From the NCBI GenBank assembly GCA_964403565.1, contig CAYOFV010000004.1, forward strand, positions 1 through 54,678: a stretch of 54,678 nucleotides of DNA, read 5' to 3'. Positions 42,367-49,827 of this stretch are shown one piece after another (position 1 is the first letter of the stretch; the number at the start of each line of letters is the position of its first letter). The notes under the pieces were generated by a model, which was given only the letters and a program-made list of their open reading frames with translations, made no database searches and was not told where the DNA came from. The position numbers and the translations under genes were made by a program. Source of the DNA: Thioglobus_B sp964403565. Lineage in GTDB: Bacteria > Pseudomonadota > Gammaproteobacteria > PS1 > Pseudothioglobaceae.

Positions 42367-43028
42367 ATGCTTAGATATTTAGTTTTAATACTTCTTGCTA
42401 TATTTACGATATCTTGTAATGATACAAATAGCATTGATGCTAACGAAACCGTAAATATTAACGGCACTATTTACAAAAAAGGTACTTCAAACTTATACAC
42501 TGGCATAGTAATTACCAAACATAAAAATGGCACAATTATTAGAGAGTCAAACTATAAGAATGGTAAAGAACATGGCAAGTCAATGTTTTGGCGTGCTGAT
42601 GGCTCTAAAGACTTTAGAGCTTATTTTAAAGATGGTAAAGAGCACGGCCTAACAACCTTTTGGCGCAAAAATGGCAATAAGCAATTTGAGGCTAATTATA
42701 AAAATGGATTGTTAAATGGTGCNNNNNNNNNNNNNNNNNNNNNNNNNNNNNNNNNNNNNNNNNNNNNNNNNNNNNNNNNNNNNNNNNNNNNNNNNNNNNN
42801 NNNNNNNNNNNNNNNNNNNNNNAAAATGGCAATAAGCAATTTGAGGCTAATTATAAAAATGGATTGTTAAATGGTGCGAGTATTTGGTATTTTGCCAGTG
42901 GCAATAAACTTAAATCTTACAACTACAAAGACGATAAGCTAAATGGTGAATCTATATGGTGGGACGATAAAGGTAGGACAATAGATAAAAAAATATACAA
43001 AAATGATAAGTTATACCAATCTCAATAA
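42367..43028 (+). CDS. MORN/YwqK-type repeat lipoprotein, interrupted by an assembly gap
   Basis: The N-terminus has a signal peptide and lipobox-like ISC (C17). Then come repeats of about 22-23 residues resembling the MORN/YwqK antitoxin module: YKNGKEHGKSMFWRADGSKDFRAYFKDGKEHGLTTFW and so on. The run of N at 42723-42822 interrupts it. After the gap the same repeat DNA continues in a different frame relative to a 100-base gap. The final repeats read LLNGASIWYFASGNK and KLNGESIWWDDKGR, ending at the TAA at 43026. Most likely this is one intact gene with an unknown number of repeats. Role unknown. Confidence 0.7.
42723..42822. other. Assembly gap of exactly 100 N inside a tandem repeat
   Basis: The 50-odd bases before the gap (from AAAATGGCAATAAGCAATTT to the gap) are repeated identically after it. 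Exactly 100 N is the conventional placeholder for unknown length. The repeat explains why the assembly broke here. Confidence 0.95.
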
Positions 43029-43188
43029 ATAACTATATGAATAAGGTGCTTAGATTTATTCCATTTGTATTTGTTAAAAATTTAGGGTTACTTATTGATA
43101 ACCTTTATATTTTTTATAGATGCAAATGGCGTGAAGATGAGTGCGTTATTTGTGTAGTTATTTGCTGAGATTGGTATTAGTAAACTAA

Positions 43189-43920
43189 TTAAGGATACGA
43201 GCCAATATCACTTAATTTATCTCTATCTAAAATTGTCATAGTTTTGTGAGAGCACTTAACCAATCCATCTTTTTTAAATTGAGAAATCACTCTAGATACA
43301 TGAACCTTAGTAAGGCCGGCAACATCAGCCATATCTTCTTGATTTAATGGGAAAAAATCTTGTGCTTCTTTATTTTTTGCACAGGTGTTTTTAATATTTT
43401 TTATCTTATCAGATATATCAAGAATCAAATAAGCTAAAGACTGCGTAGCATCTTTGCGCGATGAATTTAATAAGTAATGCTGATAAGTTTCAGAATCGTT
43501 CGCAAGAACCTCAACTAAGCGCAACGCTACTTGTGGAGCTTTGGCAAGTAGATCTTTTACTGTATCGTTGTTAATTACACATACATCTACATCAGTAATT
43601 GCTTGCACGAAATAATTTGTATTTTGCTGTTTGTGTGAAAAACCAATTGAATCACCCGGCATAGCAACACGATAAATTTGGCGCGATCCATTTGGAAGGT
43701 ACGAGCCTAAAATTAAATATCCAGAATTAACACACAATGAATAACTAACAGAATCGTGTTCATCGATTAAGATCTCACCTTTGTCATAATGACGCTTTTT
43801 TTCAATATAACCTTCAATTGCGTTCATTTCCTCTTTGGTCATATCACCAAAAACAGAAAGCTTAGCAACCGCGCAATTAATACAATTATCTGCTATTTTA
43901 TTTTTTGAATTGCAATTCAC
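43189..43920 (-). CDS. CRP/FNR-family transcriptional regulator, FNR-like
   Basis: A 243-residue regulator starting at GTG after GGGGG. The N-terminus has C3, C13 and C16, followed by the cyclic-nucleotide-binding beta-roll and dimer helix (about 120-150). The C-terminal HTH has QEDMADVAGLTKVHVSRVISQF (about 194-215). Aligned to E. coli FNR, CINCAVAKLS matches CQDCSISQLC, so two iron-sulfur cysteines are kept (C13, C16) and the third (C29) is serine (S22). C114 matches FNR Cys122. C3 might substitute for the lost ligand. It sits beside the fcc/sox/nap genes and has an FNR-type box in its own promoter. Confidence 0.85.
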   Translation of the reverse strand: MNCNSKNKIADNCINCAVAKLSVFGDMTKEEMNAIEGYIEKKRHYDKGEILIDEHDSVSYSLCVNSGYLILGSYLPNGSRQIYRVAMPGDSIGFSHKQQNTNYFVQAITDVDVCVINNDTVKDLLAKAPQVALRLVEVLANDSETYQHYLLNSSRKDATQSLAYLILDISDKIKNIKNTCAKNKEAQDFFPLNQEDMADVAGLTKVHVSRVISQFKKDGLVKCSHKTMTILDRDKLSDIGSYP

Positions 43921-43950
43921 TATCAGCCCCCATGTTTAATCAATATAAGC

Positions 43951-43992
43951 ATATTACTATATTCTTATATATATTAACTTGATCTAGGTCAA
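43951..43992 (-). promoter_or_regulatory. FNR-type box and class II promoter of the FNR-like gene
   Basis: TTGATCTAGGTCAA (43979-43992) differs from the TTGAT-N4-ATCAA consensus at one base. On the minus strand, a TAATAT -10 candidate lies at 43951-43956, again putting the box centre near -41.5. The box is 59 bp from the start codon, consistent with autoregulation. Confidence 0.65.
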
Positions 43993-44071
43993 CAAAACCC
44001 GTAATATTTATAAAAACTGATTATAACCAAAAAAAAAAAAACGATTTAGTAAATTAATATAAAAAAATATG

Positions 44072-44104
44072 CAAAAAAAGCCCAGATAAAAATCTGGGCT
44101 TTTT
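44072..44104. terminator. Bidirectional terminator after fccB
   Basis: AGCCCAGAT, loop AAAA, then ATCTGGGCT, with an A7 run on one side and T5 on the other. It ends the fccAB operon on the minus strand and could insulate the FNR-like gene's upstream region. Confidence 0.9.
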
Positions 44105-44130
44105 AAACTTTTTAAAGTTTAGATTGCTAT

Positions 44131-45429
44131 TTAGCCAAATGTATCACTAATGATATTATCATACCAAGAGTAACCATTTTCTTGCTCTCTAGCTCTCATC
44201 TTCGCATCAAACTTGCCTGGTGTTAGGCCGCCTGATCCTTTAACTTTGTTGATCTTGCCATCTTTATAGTTATAAACCATAGCAACTGAAATACCATCAC
44301 CTGGTGCGATAACACTATAACAAGTATTAACATACGAAGGATCTGGAGCTTTATCACCATTAAGTAGTGCAACAACAGCTGCAGCACATACCTTACCTTC
44401 AGAGTTAGCAGCGTAACCTGACTTAGGTAATGGAGACTGAATAGCAGCATCACCAATTACGTGGATATTTGCATGAATCGTTGATTCAAACGTATTACCC
44501 TTAATTGGACACCAGCCAGTTTTATTTGTAAGACCAGCAACATGCGCAATATGACCAGCTTTTTGTGCTGGAATAATATTAATTACATCACCTTTATAGT
44601 CATCAACATCGCCTGATAATGTCATACCTGCAACATCAACAGATTCAATCTTACCACCAGCAGAACCTTTAACCCACTCAATCATTGAGTTATCAGTACC
44701 ATAGCCGTAGTGCTTAGCCCAACCTGCAGTAAACAAGCCAAACTTAGAGAACTTCTCTTTATCATCTAGTACAAGAATCTTAGCTGTAGGATTATGTTGC
44801 TTAAAATAATGAGCAATTTGTGCTGTACGCTCATACGGACCTGGAGGACAACGGAAAGGATTAGGCGGAGCTGAAATAATTACCGTACCACCTTTTCTCA
44901 TTGACTTAATCTGATCGCGTAGTAATGCTGTTTGTGAACCAGCTTTCCAAGCGTGAGTAATCTTAGTTTCTGCAACCTCTGCATTATATCCATCGATCTT
45001 ATCAAATCTGTAAGACACACCAGGAGATACAATACAACGATCATATGCAAATGTTTTGCCGCCAGCAGTTTTAACTTTCTTGCCGCTTGCATCAATATCA
45101 ACCACTTTATCAATTACAACATTTACACCATGGCCTTTTAGACCGTGATAACCAAACTTAATGTCATCCATTTGACGCACGCCACTTAATACTTCATTAC
45201 TACCGAAACATGTAAAGTAGTGCTCATTTGCCTCAATAAGTGTTACTTCAACAGATTTATCCATCATACGGATGTATTTTGCAGCTACTGCACCACCCAT
45301 ACCACCACCAACAACAACAACTTTCTTACTTGCACCACCAATTGCAAATGGAGTGTAAGTAGCAGCAGTTGCTGCAGTAGCGCCTAGACCTACTGTTTTT
45401 AAGAAACTTCTTCTATTTTGTTTATTCAT
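44131..45429 (-). CDS. fccB: Flavocytochrome c sulfide dehydrogenase, flavoprotein subunit
   Basis: A 432-residue periplasmic flavoprotein with a twin-arginine leader (NRRSFLKTVGLGATAA). The Rossmann fold is VVVVGGGMGGAVAAKYI (about 37-53). Expected functional cysteines appear: C74 (ANEHYFTCFGS), the candidate for covalent FAD attachment, and C194 (FRCPPGPYER) with C307 (GWCPIK), the active-site disulfide. The C-terminus has HVIGDAAI and the FCSD-type domain with SGYAANSEGK. It oxidises sulfide and passes electrons to FccA, the next gene. It is homologous to SoxF. Confidence 0.92.
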   Translation of the reverse strand: MNKQNRRSFLKTVGLGATAATAATYTPFAIGGASKKVVVVGGGMGGAVAAKYIRMMDKSVEVTLIEANEHYFTCFGSNEVLSGVRQMDDIKFGYHGLKGHGVNVVIDKVVDIDASGKKVKTAGGKTFAYDRCIVSPGVSYRFDKIDGYNAEVAETKITHAWKAGSQTALLRDQIKSMRKGGTVIISAPPNPFRCPPGPYERTAQIAHYFKQHNPTAKILVLDDKEKFSKFGLFTAGWAKHYGYGTDNSMIEWVKGSAGGKIESVDVAGMTLSGDVDDYKGDVINIIPAQKAGHIAHVAGLTNKTGWCPIKGNTFESTIHANIHVIGDAAIQSPLPKSGYAANSEGKVCAAAVVALLNGDKAPDPSYVNTCYSVIAPGDGISVAMVYNYKDGKINKVKGSGGLTPGKFDAKMRAREQENGYSWYDNIISDTFG

Positions 45430-45441
45430 CAGTATTCTCCT

Positions 45442-46029
45442 CTATTCGCCACTTAGATAGTAATCAGTGATTTTTGCAAATGCATCAGAATCACGTTTGA
45501 TCATTCTCTTCATCTTCTTAGCCATCTTCTTTTCCATATCGCGTGAGCCATCGTGGAAATCAGCTAAAGACCATTCTAAGAACATCTTGGCATTACCAGA
45601 TAGTTGACCTGCATCATCATCTGCTACAGTACCACCTTCTGTATGACACTTATCACAATACTTATCGTGTAGGGCCTTACCTTTTGCTACATTTGCAGCA
45701 TTAAACTTTTGGTTTGTATTCTTATAAACTTCTTGATCAGCAAAGAATCCTGCCATCGACTCAATTTGTTCATCAGAATAACCTTTAGCAATTCTACCCA
45801 TAATCGTAGATGCTCTATCGCCTGACTTATATGCATTCATTGTCTCAACCATATAAGTTTCACTTAAACCAGCAATAGACGGAATAGCATTACCGACACT
45901 AGCACCATTAGTACCATGACAACCAGCACAAGTATTACCAAGCATTTCACCAGATGGTGCAGCTTGAGAAAACGCTCCTAATGATAGTCCAGCAACTAGT
46001 AGTGTAGATTTAACAATCGTATATCTCAT
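45442..46029 (-). CDS. fccA: Flavocytochrome c sulfide dehydrogenase, dihaem cytochrome subunit
   Basis: A dihaem c-type cytochrome. The preferred ATG is at 46029, because GGAG stands in front of it and lies inside codons of the longer frame from 46041. From there it is 195 residues with a signal peptide (about 1-23), haem motif 1 CAGCH (34-38) and motif 2 CDKCH (125-129), plus methionines that can be axial ligands. It receives electrons from the fccB flavin and passes them on to soluble carriers. It is followed by fccB 12 bp downstream. Confidence 0.9.
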   Translation of the reverse strand: MRYTIVKSTLLVAGLSLGAFSQAAPSGEMLGNTCAGCHGTNGASVGNAIPSIAGLSETYMVETMNAYKSGDRASTIMGRIAKGYSDEQIESMAGFFADQEVYKNTNQKFNAANVAKGKALHDKYCDKCHTEGGTVADDDAGQLSGNAKMFLEWSLADFHDGSRDMEKKMAKKMKRMIKRDSDAFAKITDYYLSGE

Positions 46030-46178
46030 CATAAACTCCATGTTGTTTATTTAAAATTAATTCCTACTGAATTAAAACAGCAGAATTCTCCTCGCTTAAT
46101 AATAAAAAAACAAGCACAGCGACGCCTTTTAATTATTAATAGACCTCAATTCTATACAGTTAAATACAATTTAAAAAC

Positions 46179-46192
46179 AACATAAGTTATTT
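46179..46192 (-). promoter_or_regulatory. Shared AACATAAGTTATTT motif upstream of fccA
   Basis: AACATAAGTTATTT is identical to 54483-54496 upstream of napD. Related forms are at 52449 and 42038. The core ATAA-G-TTAT is symmetric. It lies about 150 bp before fccA and 118 bp before the divergent DUF302 gene. Its function is inferred only from recurrence near respiratory genes. Confidence 0.4.
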
Positions 46193-46225
46193 CTTTATAA
46201 AAAAATACAAATATAATTAGTAACT

Positions 46226-46287
46226 ACTTCCTCCACCTCTTTTTTATATAACTCTCCTTAACGTTAACTAAAAAAATCGGAGGAAGT
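46226..46287 (+). promoter_or_regulatory. Inverted repeat in the fccA-DUF302 intergenic region
   Basis: ACTTCCTCC at 46226-46234 and GGAGGAAGT at 46279-46287 form a 9-bp stem around a 44-nt loop holding the palindrome TTAACGTTAA (46258-46267). The right arm is a strong ribosome-binding-like sequence but lies 22 bp before the DUF302 ATG, too far to serve it. Either a regulatory dyad or an mRNA hairpin. Confidence 0.4.
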
Positions 46288-46309
46288 AACCCTTCTTAAA
46301 GAGATATTT

Positions 46310-46870
46310 ATGAATTTAAACTTAAATACTTTAAAACCCTTGTTTGTTATTATTGGCATTAGTCTATCTATTAACACCTATGCCAACTCTGTTGTAAACA
46401 TTGTGGTTAATGATAATTACGCAGATGTTCGTGATAATCTAGTTGATGCAATTGAACAAAAATCCATTAAGATTTCTAAAATATTTCACGCAAGTGATAT
46501 GCTAGATCGCACCAAGGGCGATGTTTTTAATATGTCAAATATGTATTCTAAACTTCAAGGAAACATCGACAAAGTATTTAATATGTCAAATTATGATGCA
46601 GATAACAAAAACTTAGTACCAAAAAAGGTTTATAAAAAAGCCGAGATTATTGAATTTTGCTCAGCTGATATATCTCACGAACTAGTTTTAGCTAACCCAC
46701 TTAATATTGCTGTATGTCCATTTAAGATTGCAATTTTCTCTTTGAGAGACTCACCACAACAAACTCACATTATTTACAATAAACTTACAGCTTTTGACAA
46801 CAATTCAAAAGCAGCTATTGCTAAGGCTAATAACTTAATTAAATCATTAGCTGAAAGCGCCTCTTGGTAG
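46310..46870 (+). CDS. Exported DUF302 protein
   Basis: A 186-residue protein with a signal peptide (about 1-25, SINTYANS). The mature part fits DUF302: VVNDNYADVRDNLVDAIEQKSIKISKIFHASDML, a low-complexity insert (KGDVFNMSNMYSK), then IIEFCSADISHELVLANPLNIAVCPFKIAIFSL and a final HIIYNKL strand. Two cysteines are conserved in position with the DUF302 part of the cytochrome fusion at 15896 (FCNF and PCR there). It is divergent from fccA, and convergent with the c4-type cytochrome gene. Function unknown; periplasmic. Confidence 0.75.
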   Translation: MNLNLNTLKPLFVIIGISLSINTYANSVVNIVVNDNYADVRDNLVDAIEQKSIKISKIFHASDMLDRTKGDVFNMSNMYSKLQGNIDKVFNMSNYDADNKNLVPKKVYKKAEIIEFCSADISHELVLANPLNIAVCPFKIAIFSLRDSPQQTHIIYNKLTAFDNNSKAAIAKANNLIKSLAESASW

Positions 46871-46874
46871 GGGT

Positions 46875-47498
46875 TTAATCCTCTTCTACTTCTCTACCAC
46901 CAAGTTCAGAGTAATATCTTGCAAGTGCCTCAATCTCTATATCTGATAGTATTTTTATAACCGCCTGAACCGCACCACCTGGATCATTCGTTCTAGATCC
47001 ATCTTTAAAATACTCCATAGTTGATACCAAGTATCCATATTGCTGACCAGCAAGTACTGGGGTTGTGCCGATTGAGGTTTTTCCATCTTTACCATGGCAC
47101 AAATCACAAGGAGGTATTCCGCGATTTGCATCACCTTCAGATACTAATTTTGGAGTTCTGATATTTTCTCTTAATGTTGGATTATTTTCTGGCAAAAGTT
47201 GGGTTTCATACCAAGCAGCAACATCACGCATTTTTTTATCATCTAATCTTTTAGCACGTTTATACATATTTTTATCAACACGAGTTCTAACCTTGTAGTC
47301 TTTAAGTTGTTTTATTGTGTATTCACTATTTTGCGATGCTAGATGCGGAGTATCGGTGTCATCACTAACACCGCCACTACCATGACACTTATCACATTTT
47401 CTAGCGGCAATTTTTTGCCCATTAATAAGATCATCGGCAAATGCATATGATGAAATCAAAAAACTTGCAATTACAACTTTAATTATTATGTTTTTCAT
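46875..47498 (-). CDS. Dihaem c4-type cytochrome c
   Basis: A 207-residue exported protein. The signal peptide is about 1-21. Two similar domains have CDKCH (35-39) and CDLCH (131-135), and each half contains a methionine region that could be the sixth ligand (VRTRVDKNMYKRA; YKRAKRLDDKKMRD; YLVSTMEYFKDGSR). The duplicated layout and size match cytochrome c4/c553. It would shuttle electrons from sulfur oxidation to terminal oxidases or to nap. It is the last gene of the nap-sox run. Confidence 0.85.
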   Translation of the reverse strand: MKNIIIKVVIASFLISSYAFADDLINGQKIAARKCDKCHGSGGVSDDTDTPHLASQNSEYTIKQLKDYKVRTRVDKNMYKRAKRLDDKKMRDVAAWYETQLLPENNPTLRENIRTPKLVSEGDANRGIPPCDLCHGKDGKTSIGTTPVLAGQQYGYLVSTMEYFKDGSRTNDPGGAVQAVIKILSDIEIEALARYYSELGGREVEED

Positions 47499-47509
47499 AA
47501 CCTACTCCT

Positions 47510-47980
47510 TTATCTTATCCAAGGCATAATAATTTTTTCTGGCTTGGTAAATTTATTAATATCATAACGCATATTTACCATAGAGTTATTCATAACTGCC
47601 ATATCGTCACTCATGCGTGCTATTGAATTATTCATAGCTTTAATATTAGTATTCATTTGTGCAATCTCACCACCCATATTATCCATATTACCACCCATAG
47701 ATACCATCGAAGTGGTCATTACATTCATATCTTTAGCAACATTAGAAAAATCATCACCCATTCTTTTTTGCCCATCAACCATAGAGCGAGCCATCTGCAC
47801 CATATTAGCAGCCATACCATTCATATTTTTTGCCATTGAATGCACATCTTTTGTCATCTGCTCAACTGATTTAGTCATAGCAGTCATGTCATTACCCATG
47901 TTGTACATAAAAGATCCCATGCCATATGCGCCAAAAATTCCTGCAATAAGCAGAAATATTTTTATAGTTTTATTAGTCAT
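47510..47980 (-). CDS. Methionine-rich membrane-anchored coiled-coil protein
   Basis: A 156-residue protein with one N-terminal transmembrane helix (about 7-27). The rest is a long helix with regularly spaced methionines, about 28 in total by my count, mostly in heptad-like steps (MTAMTKSVEQM, MAKNMNGMAANM, MNNSIARMSDDM). The C-terminus is KFTKPEKIIMPWIR. I do not recognise a family. It is between soxZ and a c-type cytochrome, so a role in sulfur-oxidising complexes is possible. Methionine ladders can bind copper or guard against oxidation, but that is a guess here. Confidence 0.6.
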   Translation of the reverse strand: MTNKTIKIFLLIAGIFGAYGMGSFMYNMGNDMTAMTKSVEQMTKDVHSMAKNMNGMAANMVQMARSMVDGQKRMGDDFSNVAKDMNVMTTSMVSMGGNMDNMGGEIAQMNTNIKAMNNSIARMSDDMAVMNNSMVNMRYDINKFTKPEKIIMPWIR

Positions 47981-48032
47981 TTAGGTAGCGAGCCTTGGTT
48001 AAGCAAAGCTCGCAAAGAGGGTTAAATAAATA

Positions 48033-48341
48033 TTATTTAACTTTAGTAGTTGCAGAATTTTTCTCACCAGTATTACTTACCCAAGAAAGAGTAATTGCAT
48101 CACCTTTAGCGCCCTTCATTCTAAAGAATAAATAAGGGTCAGATGCTACTGTTGAGTTTGGAGTAATGGTAAGCATATGCACACCATTTTTCTCAATTTT
48201 AATATTATTGATAAAATCTTCAGGAACGATATTTCCTGCTTTATCTTTTCTTCGGCCGGTTTCCATTGGGTGTTTTACTTTGTACTTAACCTCAATTAGG
48301 CCTTTTTTCATTTTTGCTCTTGCTTTAATTTTCTTTGCCAT
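48033..48341 (-). CDS. soxZ: SoxZ, sulfur-carrier complex subunit
   Basis: A 102-residue protein with an immunoglobulin-like fold and no signal peptide, exported as a complex with SoxY. It starts KKIKARAKMKKGLIEVKYKVKHPMETGRRKD and contains GVHMLTITPNSTVASDPYLFFRMKGAKGD, the conserved SoxZ region. It partners SoxY, whose C-terminal cysteine carries the sulfur intermediate. The gene directly follows soxY. Confidence 0.95.
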   Translation of the reverse strand: MAKKIKARAKMKKGLIEVKYKVKHPMETGRRKDKAGNIVPEDFINNIKIEKNGVHMLTITPNSTVASDPYLFFRMKGAKGDAITLSWVSNTGEKNSATTKVK

Positions 48342-48366
48342 GATATTTCTCCTTATTGAAGTTTAA

Positions 48367-48804
48367 TTAACAACCACCTTTAGTAACTTTAGTATTGCCT
48401 GAAGCAGTTACAAAACCACTTGCAGTATGTGCAATTGCTGTTACTTTGGTAGGTTTGCCCATCTTCACTCTAAAGCTTGCAAAGGCTAAAACATCTGCTG
48501 ATTCAAAATCAACACGCATTGCAACTGGCTTGTCATTTTCATGCACTACTAAGTAGATAGACTTAACTCCACTTAATTTAGTTGCATCTACAGAAATTGG
48601 TACTTGCGCACCATTTTCAGCAAGTTTTGGTGTGTTTAACTTTAGTTGATCTGAAGCGCTATGTGCACCACCAGTAATCTTACCTATTGCATCATCGGCT
48701 TTTAATTTGCCCATAATGTTAGCTAAAGCATTAAGAGGCAACATGCTTGAAAGTGCAACTGCACCACCAATTATTGCTTTTAAGGCTGATCTTCTATTCA
48801 TCAT
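48367..48804 (-). CDS. soxY: SoxY, sulfur-carrier protein
   Basis: A 145-residue protein. The leader is of twin-arginine type (NRRSALKAIIGGAVAL), matching known export of the SoxYZ dimer. The core VPISVDATKLSGVKSIYLVVHENDKPVAMRVDFE and MGKPTKVTAIA is the SoxY beta-sandwich. The carrier Cys is the last residue, in GGC-stop. The usual carboxy-terminal pattern is GGCGG; here the two final glycines are missing. I checked the stop codon on the DNA: TAA immediately follows TGT. The rest of the protein is normal. Confidence 0.92.
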   Translation of the reverse strand: MMNRRSALKAIIGGAVALSSMLPLNALANIMGKLKADDAIGKITGGAHSASDQLKLNTPKLAENGAQVPISVDATKLSGVKSIYLVVHENDKPVAMRVDFESADVLAFASFRVKMGKPTKVTAIAHTASGFVTASGNTKVTKGGC

Positions 48805-48835
48805 ATTTACTCCTTATTATTAAAATCTAAAAAAA

Positions 48836-49306
48836 CTAACTAACCTGAATTGCATCTTTTGGACAGATCTCTACACAATCTCCACATCCGTTGCAATTGG
48901 TTGTATCCATATTTATTGATGGAACACCGCCCATCTCTATACTAAATTTAATTGCACTATGTTCACATACTTCTGAACACGATTGGCATATTACCCCAAT
49001 CTTTGACAAACAATTATCTTTAATTTTAGCTTTTATATCCCATGGTTGTTCAGCTAAATCCAAAAATGCATTATATTTACATGCATCAGCACACTTTTGG
49101 CAAAAATTACAACCACCTTTTGTAAAATCAACTATTGGAAATTTTCCACTTCCAGTAGTTAAAATTTCTTCCGGGCACGCATCTATACAAGCACCACAGC
49201 GATTACATAAATCAACAAACAAATCCTCATTCTTAGACCATGGAGGTCTAACAACGCTTTGTTTGTTAGAGCCCCAGCCGCCCCTTAGTAGCTGCGCTCT
49301 TGTCAT
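48836..49306 (-). CDS. napF: NapF ferredoxin of periplasmic nitrate reduction
   Basis: A 156-residue protein with three or four [4Fe-4S] motifs: CNRCGACIDACP, CNFCQKCADACK, CQSCSEVCEH and CNGCGDCVEICP. TRAQLLRGGWG at the start resembles the RR-like region of NapF. It is thought to be cytoplasmic and to act in NapA maturation. The ATG at 49306 is chosen over a GTG nine bases upstream. It is 31 bp before soxY on the same strand, joining the nap and sox modules. Confidence 0.9.
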   Translation of the reverse strand: MTRAQLLRGGWGSNKQSVVRPPWSKNEDLFVDLCNRCGACIDACPEEILTTGSGKFPIVDFTKGGCNFCQKCADACKYNAFLDLAEQPWDIKAKIKDNCLSKIGVICQSCSEVCEHSAIKFSIEMGGVPSINMDTTNCNGCGDCVEICPKDAIQVS

Positions 49307-49325
49307 AACGCCCACTAGCGTTATT

Positions 49326-49814
49326 CTATTCGTCTAGATTAACAAAAGTAGATCCAACCAATGCATCCTTGTCAGCTTGTGGAACATGACACTGCATACA
49401 GAAATAGCGTCTTGGTGACATTTCAGATAATCGAGTATCTTCTCTAGTAAAGAAATGCGAACTACTCATCTTTGGCGACTCTTCTTCTTTGTAATTTGCA
49501 TCGCTATGACAACTTAAACACTTATTCTCTTTAAGATTTACCGGCATTGAAGCTGTTTTATGCGGAATTACTGGAGGTTGATCGTCAAAACTACGCTCAA
49601 ACTCTACACCTTTTTTAATCCATTTGATCTTAGTTGGTGCGATCGACAAACCACCTAAAGCATGAGTACCACGTAGTGATGCCACCTCTACTGGCGCAGC
49701 ATCTGCTTTAGCTCCAGTTGAGTTATTCCAATTATGATCAGAACCATAAAATGTTGCATGTGAACCTAAAGCAAAAACTGAAGCGATTGTTATAGCTAGT
49801 ATTTTATTTTTCAT
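49326..49814 (-). CDS. napB: NapB, dihaem cytochrome c subunit of periplasmic nitrate reductase
   Basis: A 162-residue exported dihaem cytochrome starting at ATG 49814, seven bases after AGGAG; the open frame runs 81 bp further up but overlaps napA and lacks a site. The signal peptide is 1-20 (MKNKILAITIASVFALGSHA). Haem motifs are CLSCH (99-103) and CMQCH (139-143), with histidines H85 and H120 as likely distal ligands (PHKTAS and SSSHFFT). It feeds electrons to NapA. The ATG begins 14 bp after the napA stop region. Confidence 0.92.
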   Translation of the reverse strand: MKNKILAITIASVFALGSHATFYGSDHNWNNSTGAKADAAPVEVASLRGTHALGGLSIAPTKIKWIKKGVEFERSFDDQPPVIPHKTASMPVNLKENKCLSCHSDANYKEEESPKMSSSHFFTREDTRLSEMSPRRYFCMQCHVPQADKDALVGSTFVNLDE

Positions 49815-49827
49815 CATTCTTCTCCTC

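Noticed and set aside
42823..42870. Reading of the repeat gene in the frame implied by exactly 100 N
   Set aside because: The placeholder length does not set a frame. The other frame continues the repeat protein.
43037..43168. Small plus-strand ORF of 43 residues after the repeat lipoprotein
   Set aside because: No ribosome-binding site, no recognisable domain, and it lies in AT-rich spacer where such frames arise by chance.
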